Assembly (NCBI GenBank): GCA_022567365.1
Contig: JADFHG010000123.1
Coordinates: 1 to 8,854 of the forward strand
Source: Planctomycetota bacterium
Lineage (GTDB): Bacteria; Planctomycetota; Phycisphaerae; UBA1845
DNA: 8,854 nt
Direction: 5' to 3'
Below are positions 1 to 4,737 of the stretch, piece by piece. The position numbers were made by a program, and so were the translations under genes. The notes below the pieces were generated by a model. That model was given only the letters and a program-made list of their open reading frames with translations. It had not been told where the DNA came from and ran no database searches. Within the stretch, counting starts at the first letter, position 1; every line of letters begins with the position of its first letter.

Positions 1-529
1 CGCGGTCGTCGATGGTCGAAGTCGAGATTCGCCGAAGCTGCCTCTTGAAAAAGTCGCAATCGTGGGTGCGGCACCGGCACGCGCAAGCTCACCCGGCAAA
101 CCGGTCAGCAAGCCGGTTTTACCGGGTCCGTGCCGCAGGTTCTGCAAGGTGCTGATAGGGCAAACCACCACCGGGCGGGAGCGACCGGTACGTCTCGGGT
201 GAGCGCGGTGCAATCTCTTCGCAAACCGCGAGGAAGATCCGTTCGAGTGCGTCAAACTCCGCGGTCACTGCTCGGCGAATACCGGACGACGCGCGCATCG
301 CGGAACCGGCCGAACGCGCGACGCGCGAAACTGCCACTACGATGGCACCTATTGATCGTCATGCACTTTCGGGTGCCGTTGGATGGCGGGTCGGGCGACG
401 AATGGCCCGAGCGAGGTTGTCGTCTTGATCGGTAAGGCTGTCACCAAGTCGGCATAGAATCGGCGTTGGTCCTATATTCTCCGCCGTCCCAGTATCGCCA
501 GCACGACTCGACAAACGCTCATCCGATCG
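1..529. other. No convincing gene; hairpin-bearing upstream region
   Basis: I find no ORF here with recognisable homology. Positions 2-200 on the plus strand are open from the window edge and could be the 3' end of an upstream gene; that reading contains a GKPVSKPV stretch produced by the repeat-like hairpin at 91-127, but nothing else in it is recognisable. A minus-strand ORF at 119-337 (GTG start, 72 codons) has plausible codon composition but no ribosome binding site or familiar motif. No tRNA or other RNA gene was seen. The region ends at the xerD promoter. Confidence 0.5.
91..127. repeat. Composite hairpin related to the dispersed repeat
   Basis: This is a strong inverted repeat. ACCCGG (91-96) pairs with CCGGGT (122-127), and AAACCGG (98-104) pairs with CCGGTTT (113-119), with a small internal bulge and an 8-nt loop, giving 13 base pairs. 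The left arm resembles the repeat half CCGGCAAGCCGGT (12 of 13), and the right arm contains GCAAGCCGGTT exactly. It therefore looks like two degenerate copies of the window's dispersed repeat rearranged into one hairpin. No T-tract follows on either strand, so a rho-independent terminator is unlikely. Confidence 0.6.
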
Positions 530-558
530 TTGACCGGGTTGCACCGAGTTTCTACAAT
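530..558 (+). promoter_or_regulatory. Sigma70-type promoter for xerD
   Basis: A -35 element TTGACC (530-535) and a -10 element TACAAT (553-558) are separated by exactly 17 bases; each matches the consensus at five of six positions. Transcription would begin near 565, leaving a leader of about 85 nt before the xerD ATG at 651. This is the best promoter match seen on the plus strand. Confidence 0.6.
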
Positions 559-650
559 CGAGCCTTGTACATCGTCCGGTCACGTGGGCCGAACGGTGAG
601 CTTAATTGGTCGTTCATCGCCGCCGTGCGAGCGGATGAGGAAGACGCCCG

Positions 651-1574
651 ATGTCTGTCGAAACGTTGGAACCCGAGTCCGCGACCTTGCCGCCGCCGCT
701 CGTCAAGCGGTATCTCGATCACCTGTTTATCGAGTGCGGCCTCGCGGGTGCGACCATCACGGCATATCAATACGACCTTGTGGAGTTTTGGGGCGACCTG
801 GTCGCGATGGACGTCGATCCGCGCGACATATCCATGTACGACGTTCAGCGCCACCTGATCAACTTGAGCAAACGCGGTCTGGCGCTCGCTTCAATCGCCA
901 GGCACATCGCCGCGATCAAGATGTTCCTCAGACATCTATACGCCGAACGGGTGATCCCGCGCGACATTGCCTCGCTGATCGAATCCTCGAGAAAGTGGCA
1001 GACCATCCCGGTGACGATTCGCACGGATGAGGTTCGGTCGCTGCTCGAGTCGCCCGACCCCGCTGATGAGTTCTTCTTGCGCGACCGGGCTTTGCTCGAG
1101 CTGCTCTACGCGACCGGTCTGCGCGTCAGCGAAATCTCCGAGTTGCCGTGCGACCAGCTCAATCTCGAGCTCGGCTACGTCCGCTGTATGGGCAAGGGCC
1201 GCAAAGAGCGCATCGTTCCGGTGGGGTGCTACGCCATCGATGCCGTTACCGAATACGTCGAAGAACTTCGACCACGACTGCTCAACGCTTCCCATTGCAC
1301 GAGGCTCTTCCTGTCGCGCACGGGACGACCGCTCGACCGTACGAGCATCTGGCGGCTGGTGCGCAAGCACGCCGAAAACGCGGGGATCACCAAGACCGTC
1401 TCGCCGCACACCTTGCGCCACTCGTTCGCCACGGACCTCCTCGCCGGCGGCGCGGACCTGCGCATCGTCCAGGAATTGTTGGGCCACGCCGACGTTGTGA
1501 CAACTCAGATCTACACCCACGTGGATCCCGAACAGCTCAAACGAGTCCACCGCAAGTATCATCCCCGCCAGTAA
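651..1574 (+). CDS. xerD: Tyrosine recombinase XerD (Xer site-specific recombinase)
   Basis: Xer recombinases resolve chromosome dimers by strand exchange at dif, working at the division septum with FtsK and usually a XerC partner. The 307-residue product has the usual length. An N-terminal core-binding (SAM-like) domain spans about residues 15-100 and the catalytic domain about 120-300. The full catalytic set is visible: R158 in ATGLRVSE, K182 in GKGRKER, H253 and R256 in HTLRHSFATDLL, H279 in LLGHADV, and nucleophile Y288 in IYTHV. The C-terminus KYHPRQ resembles the E. coli XerD end (QHHPRA) more than XerC, so I prefer XerD. GAGG at 637-640 lies 10 bases before the ATG. A 5-bp GC stem (CCCCG 1563-1567 with CGGGG 1576-1580) encloses the stop codon in its loop. 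Nothing suggests an integron or phage integrase: no attachment site or cargo genes are adjacent. Confidence 0.95.
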   Translation: MSVETLEPESATLPPPLVKRYLDHLFIECGLAGATITAYQYDLVEFWGDLVAMDVDPRDISMYDVQRHLINLSKRGLALASIARHIAAIKMFLRHLYAERVIPRDIASLIESSRKWQTIPVTIRTDEVRSLLESPDPADEFFLRDRALLELLYATGLRVSEISELPCDQLNLELGYVRCMGKGRKERIVPVGCYAIDAVTEYVEELRPRLLNASHCTRLFLSRTGRPLDRTSIWRLVRKHAENAGITKTVSPHTLRHSFATDLLAGGADLRIVQELLGHADVVTTQIYTHVDPEQLKRVHRKYHPRQ

Positions 1575-1590
1575 TCGGGGTGGTGTGAGC

Positions 1591-1596
1591 GGAGGG
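1591..1596 (+). promoter_or_regulatory. Strong ribosome binding site for the small ORF at 1603
   Basis: GGAGGG lies six bases before the GTG at 1603. It is a near-perfect Shine-Dalgarno sequence with ideal spacing, yet it serves no start of the longer queF-frame ORF. That frame has a stop (TGA) at 1604-1606, so this site points to translation of the 50-codon ORF. Confidence 0.55.
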
Positions 1597-1602
1597 CGAG
1601 CA

Positions 1603-1755
1603 GTGAAACGGGCCTTACGGCTGCGCCATACGATTCCCGCAATCGGCATCGCCTGCGCCGCCGCGCTCGGCTATGATGACCCGTCGCACGGCGTTTTGCA
1701 CTTCCAAGGCTGGCGCCGACGACGTCGCCCGACAAAAAAGAAACGTATGCGGTAA
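1603..1755 (+). CDS. Small basic peptide (50 aa), hypothetical, possibly exported
   Basis: No known family is recognised. The ORF starts at GTG with GGAGGG six bases upstream and ends seven bases before the preferred queF ATG, so it fits between xerD and queF like an operon member. Residues 1-9 are basic (KRALRLRH), residues 10-23 are small and hydrophobic (TIPAIGIACAAALG), and the tail is extremely basic, with five consecutive arginines at 38-42 followed by PTKKKRMR. The N-terminal half resembles a short signal peptide or single membrane segment; the tail could bind nucleic acid or anionic polymer. About two thirds of its codons end in G or C, like its neighbours. Alternatively it could be a leader peptide coupling translation into queF, or a chance ORF with a fortuitous ribosome binding site. 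The call rests on start signal and spacing, not homology. Confidence 0.4.
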   Translation: MKRALRLRHTIPAIGIACAAALGYDDPSHGVLHFQGWRRRRRPTKKKRMR

Positions 1756-1762
1756 CAACCCT

Positions 1763-2137
1763 ATGGTGCCTGACCCTGATCGGCTCGATGCCTTTCCCAA
1801 CCCCCATCCCGCGCGCGACTACGTGATCGAACATCACGTTCACGAATTCACCAGCGTATGCCCCAAGACCGGTAGGCCCGACTTCGCGACCCTGCGGATT
1901 TGCTACATCGCCGACGAGTTGTGCGTCGAACTCAAGGGCCTGAAACTCTATCTCGAGGCGTTTCGCAACCGGGGCATCTTCTATGAGGACGTCACTAACG
2001 TCATCCTCGACGCCCTCGTGGAGCGGCTCCGCCCCCGTTGGATGGTGGTCGAGTCCACGTGGAGCGTGCGCGGCGGCATCCACACCGTAATCCGAGCGGA
2101 GCATGGAGCGCGTAAGAACCATCCAGAGACGAAATAG
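1763..2137 (+). CDS. queF: NADPH-dependent 7-cyano-7-deazaguanine reductase (preQ0 reductase) QueF
   Basis: QueF reduces the nitrile of preQ0 to preQ1, a cytoplasmic step in making queuosine for tRNA. The 124-residue protein is the short, single-domain (Bacillus-type) form. Visible landmarks are FPNPHPARDY (residues 11-20), the thioimide-forming Cys33 in EFTSVCPKTGRPDFAT with Asp40 seven residues later, the QueF motif ELKGLKLY (56-63) and Glu75 in FYEDVTN. The Cys-Asp and Cys-Glu spacings (7 and 42) equal those of B. subtilis QueF (Cys55, Asp62, Glu97). The position of B. subtilis His96 is Tyr74 here, and the motif has Gly where Ser or Ala is usual. I chose ATG 1763 rather than the in-frame ATG at 1673: homology begins only after residue 3, and the extra 30 residues would overlap the small upstream ORF. 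The ribosome binding site at 1763 is weak, consistent with translational coupling. No preQ1 riboswitch is evident upstream. Confidence 0.93.
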   Translation: MVPDPDRLDAFPNPHPARDYVIEHHVHEFTSVCPKTGRPDFATLRICYIADELCVELKGLKLYLEAFRNRGIFYEDVTNVILDALVERLRPRWMVVESTWSVRGGIHTVIRAEHGARKNHPETK

Positions 2138-2352
2138 AGCAGAGTTCCTGATTGTGTAGCGGCCGCCCCCCGTGGCGGACGTGGCGTTTCAGACTGCTAA
2201 GGGCGCGCGTAAGATTAAAGTATCCAACTCGCATTGCGAAAGCAGCGAAAACAGGCTCTTTTCGCACGGAAACTGTGGTACTTATTCTTACGCGGCTGCT
2301 AACGCCGTTCTCCGACTGCCGCGGGAGACGCCGTGACTGGCTGAACGGTCTG
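2138..2352. terminator. Convergent intergenic gap with inverted repeats, possible bidirectional terminator
   Basis: This gap separates the stops of queF (plus) and the TPR protein gene (minus). GCGAAAA (2245-2251) pairs perfectly with TTTTCGC (2259-2265) around a 7-nt loop. An upstream direct copy, TGCGAAA (2235-2241), could instead pair with TTTCGCA (2260-2266), so two mutually exclusive stems exist. A GC-rich stem, CCGCC (2163-2167) with GGCGG (2174-2178), lies just after queF. None is followed by a proper U-tract, so termination function is plausible from position rather than demonstrated. No gene was found. Confidence 0.35.
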
Positions 2353-4572
2353 CTACGGTTGCGACGCGCTCCCATCAGGCGGGATAACGCGTGCCGCCGA
2401 GTCGCGCATCGCCGCCGCGAGTTCGTCCTCGGGATCGGCGTCGGCAAGCTGCTTGAACAGCGCCAGGGCGGCCTCGGGTCGCGCGCTTCCATAGTGGATA
2501 AACCCGAGCAGAAAGCGTGCCCCTCGGTCATCCGGATTGGCCTCGACGTGCTTCTTCAACGCCGCCAGATGCGATTCGTACACGTCCGCGTCCGGGTACA
2601 TGCTGCGCACGTCCAGGGGCCGATTGATGAGATCCGGCGTGACCGTCAGTGCTCGCCGGACCGCGATGGACGCCACGTCGTACTTGCCGAGCGCGTAATT
2701 GGCCAGACCGAAGAAGAGCTTGGCGTGCCCGTCCGTGTCATCTTCGAGCATACCGCGGATGTAGATGCTCCGCGCCTCCTCGAATTGCCCGGACTGAAAC
2801 GCCCTATGACCAAGCACCGCATCGGGAATGCGTTCGGAGTCCTCGGGCTGCGCCGGACCAGTCGGTGAGGACGGATCCTCGCCCGGTGGGGACGATGCCC
2901 CTTCCACGTGCGCGGCACCTTCCACGGAGGGCACCGGAGCATCATCCACGGCACCCGTCGGCGCCGCCGCGCTTCCGGAATCGGGATATTGATCGAGCAT
3001 CGGGCCGGTCGTAATCGTCGGCTCCGCGATGATCGCGTCGCCGGGCACTACGATGATCCCGCTATCCGGATCGTCGGCAAGCCGGTTGGCCGGCGGCAAG
3101 ACGCTGCCGCCGCTTGATTCGGGCGCGGCGTAGTCTTCCCCTATCGCCTCCCTATCCGGCGGAGGAGCCGTTTCCTCGATGATCGTTCCGAGATCCGAGG
3201 CGCCCGGCGGCGTATCCCCGTAGTGCTCCTCGTAATACACGGTTTCGGGATAGTCGTTCTCGTACACATATACCGGCGGCACGTACGCATCATAGTAATA
3301 ATCGCCGGCGTAGTCGTACAGGTAACTCGGAGCGCCGTAGCTCAGGCCCAAGTAGTAGTGGTCGTAGTGACGGCCGTAGTAGTGGCTGTAGGGGTAATAG
3401 GAGAATCCGTAGTTGTAATATCCGTGGTGACCGTAGCGGCTGCTGTATCCATGATGCCCGCCGTAGGACAAATAGCTCGGATGATGTCCGCCGTAACCGT
3501 GGTCGTTCCCGAGCGAGATCGAGACAAACCCGTGGCCCCCGCCGTGCCCACCGTACGACAGATAGCCCGGATGTTGGCCGCCGTGTCCGCGGTTGTTCCC
3601 GAGCGAGACGGATACAAACCCGTTGTCCGTAGCGTGCCCGAGCGTGACACCAAATGACGAAGCATGCCTCGGGGACGATTGGTGCCCCGCGTTCGATTGG
3701 TGGCCCGTGTTCGATGGTGCACCGCGCGCCGGTAGCTCTTTGCCGGGTGACTGTTTCACCCGTATGGGCGTGCGATAGTTGGCGGGGCCGGAAACACCAC
3801 CACTCGGGGAGTACACTTTGAAACCGGAGCCGCCGGCGATGCCGGATGACTTCGTGCCGCGTGAGGTCGAACCGCTGTGAGATTGGCTCGACGTCGCTCC
3901 GCGACCGGTCGCGGCATTGGGGGACATCGAACCGGCCGGCGGTCGGCTCGCCCGCGTCGCCGGACGAATCGTCGTCGAACGGCCGCGCGGCATATACCGG
4001 GAAGTGGTTCCGCCGGATCGGGGCGTTCGCGAGGTCGACGTCGAGGTTCCGCCGGGCCTAACCGTCCCACGCGGCCGCGTGGTGCCTGAACGCGTCACGC
4101 CGCCGGGTCGCGCATGGTTTGGCGTCCTCGGTGCGGTCGATGGTCCACGACGAACGGCAGAACGCGAACCATGGGTCGCAGATCGCGATCCGCGTGTGCC
4201 CCCGCGCGAAGCCGACGACGAATGGCGCCTCGGTGCCGACGATGAGTGTGCGGATCGCCGGCTGGCGCCGCGACTCGTGCGCCGGACGGAGGAACGGCGG
4301 CCGGACGACCTTCGCGCGCCGCCGGACCGTCCGCGCGACGCGCTCCTGCCGGATCGATGGCTTCGAACCGCCGATCTTGACCTACTGCCCGACCTGGACG
4401 CGGATGACCTGCCACGCGATGCGGACCGCGCCCCGGAACCACGTGACGCCGAATGTCGGCCCGAGGAGGACGACCCCCGGCGCGCAGGCGGTTTCGCCAA
4501 CGCGTCGCCAACTGCCATGGAAAAGGCAACGACCGCCACCGTCAGTAGCTTACGCGTGCGTGAGGCGTTCAT
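2353..4572 (-). CDS. Exported low-complexity protein with Arg/Ser-rich, His/Gly/Tyr-rich and C-terminal TPR regions
   Basis: The function is unknown. A signal peptide is clear: basic start (SRTRK), hydrophobic LLTVAVVAFSMAVG, and a cleavage-like ALA near residue 26. Residues about 29-215 are almost all Ser, Arg and Gly. Residues about 285-375 include two tandem 30-residue repeats beginning GFVSVSLGN and GFVSISLGN. Residues about 375-455 are Tyr/His-rich (HHGYYNYGFSYYPYSHYY), then comes an acidic, Pro-rich linker (455-580). Residues about 584-715 form TPR-like helical hairpins (FQSGQFEEARSIYIRGML and the segment around ARPEAALALFKQL). The tail suggests protein binding; the rest suggests a cell-envelope or matrix component that may bind metal or anionic polymer (inference). 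AAAGGAG (4578-4584) is five bases from ATG 4572 but only two from ATG 4575, so I prefer 4572. The dispersed repeat at 3075-3093 encodes PANRLAD in the linker, in antisense orientation. The long antisense ORFs over this gene are composition artefacts. Confidence 0.8.
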   Translation of the reverse strand: MNASRTRKLLTVAVVAFSMAVGDALAKPPARRGSSSSGRHSASRGSGARSASRGRSSASRSGSRSRSAVRSHRSGRSASRGRSGGARRSSGRRSSVRRTSRGASRRSAHSSSAPRRHSSSASRGGTRGSRSATHGSRSAVRRGPSTAPRTPNHARPGGVTRSGTTRPRGTVRPGGTSTSTSRTPRSGGTTSRYMPRGRSTTIRPATRASRPPAGSMSPNAATGRGATSSQSHSGSTSRGTKSSGIAGGSGFKVYSPSGGVSGPANYRTPIRVKQSPGKELPARGAPSNTGHQSNAGHQSSPRHASSFGVTLGHATDNGFVSVSLGNNRGHGGQHPGYLSYGGHGGGHGFVSISLGNDHGYGGHHPSYLSYGGHHGYSSRYGHHGYYNYGFSYYPYSHYYGRHYDHYYLGLSYGAPSYLYDYAGDYYYDAYVPPVYVYENDYPETVYYEEHYGDTPPGASDLGTIIEETAPPPDREAIGEDYAAPESSGGSVLPPANRLADDPDSGIIVVPGDAIIAEPTITTGPMLDQYPDSGSAAAPTGAVDDAPVPSVEGAAHVEGASSPPGEDPSSPTGPAQPEDSERIPDAVLGHRAFQSGQFEEARSIYIRGMLEDDTDGHAKLFFGLANYALGKYDVASIAVRRALTVTPDLINRPLDVRSMYPDADVYESHLAALKKHVEANPDDRGARFLLGFIHYGSARPEAALALFKQLADADPEDELAAAMRDSAARVIPPDGSASQP
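3075..3093 (+). repeat. Dispersed palindromic repeat, copy 1 (inside a CDS)
   Basis: CGGCAAGCCGGTTGGCCGG is identical to the repeat core apart from the missing first C (T at 3074). It lies in the Pro-rich linker of the minus-strand TPR protein gene, in antisense orientation, and is read there as PANRLAD. The frame is intact. Confidence 0.8.
3442..3621 (-). repeat. Two tandem 90-bp coding repeats
   Basis: Two adjacent 90-bp units (3532-3621 and 3442-3531) encode 30-residue repeats: GFVSVSLGN followed by RGHGGQHPGYLSYGG, and GFVSISLGN followed by HGYGGHHPSYLSYGG. Similarity is visible at the DNA level too (TTCCCGAGCGAGA and CAAACCCGT recur at a 90-base offset), indicating fairly recent in-frame duplication within the His/Gly/Tyr-rich region. 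Confidence 0.85.
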
Positions 4573-4603
4573 CATGGCTCCTTTCGTGGGGCTGATTCTT
4601 CCC

Positions 4604-4628
4604 GACCGAGTACATTCTTCAATCGGTC
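4604..4628 (-). promoter_or_regulatory. Leader hairpin of the TPR protein gene
   Basis: GACCGA (4604-4609) and TCGGTC (4623-4628) form a perfect 6-bp inverted repeat around 13 bases. It lies within the predicted 5' leader, between the promoter at 4648-4676 and the ribosome binding site at 4578-4584. It could be an RNA hairpin or a protein-binding dyad; no known riboswitch is recognised. Confidence 0.3.
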
Positions 4629-4641
4629 AACTATTCCACTA

Positions 4642-4656
4642 TGTTAAATAATAACA
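4642..4656. promoter_or_regulatory. AT-rich dyad over the -10 element (operator candidate)
   Basis: TGTTA (4642-4646) and TAACA (4652-4656) form a perfect inverted repeat around AATAA, and the predicted minus-strand -10 hexamer (4648-4653) lies inside it. That placement suits a repressor site. The same stretch (4640-4649, TATGTTAAAT) also matches the conserved XerD half of bacterial dif sites; see findings. Confidence 0.35.
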
Positions 4657-4676
4657 CACGGTCCGATAGAATGCAA
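4648..4676 (-). promoter_or_regulatory. Sigma70-type promoter for the TPR protein gene
   Basis: On the minus strand TTGCAT (4676-4671) is followed after 17 bases by TATTAT (4653-4648), five of six matches to the -10 consensus and three of six to the -35. It lies in the most AT-rich stretch of the window. Transcription would begin near 4641 with a leader of about 70 nt. Confidence 0.5.
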
Positions 4677-4737
4677 ATGAAACTGCTGTACAAAAATGTA
4701 CCGGAATTGCGGTGTTACTTACATTTCGCTGCCGGGG

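Noticed and set aside
936..1649. 237-codon minus-strand ORF
   Set aside because: It lies antisense to xerD, whose catalytic residues are all intact on the plus strand.
1673..1762. N-terminal extension of queF from ATG 1673
   Set aside because: These 30 residues have no ribosome binding site, are unlike any QueF N-terminus, and overlap a small ORF with a strong one.
1865..1880. AAGACCGGTAGGCCCG, similar to the dispersed repeat
   Set aside because: It encodes the universally conserved CPKTGRPD motif of QueF, so the resemblance is explained by protein conservation.
3223..3657. 144-codon plus-strand ORF that looks like a Val-rich membrane protein
   Set aside because: Val-rich runs are the complement of the Tyr/His codons (TAC, CAC) of the minus-strand gene; there is no start signal of its own.
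3917..4651. 244-codon plus-strand ORF, Arg/Asp/Pro-rich
   Set aside because: It is antisense to the Arg/Ser-rich coding region and simply mirrors its CGN/TCN codon bias; the minus strand has a signal peptide and a ribosome binding site.
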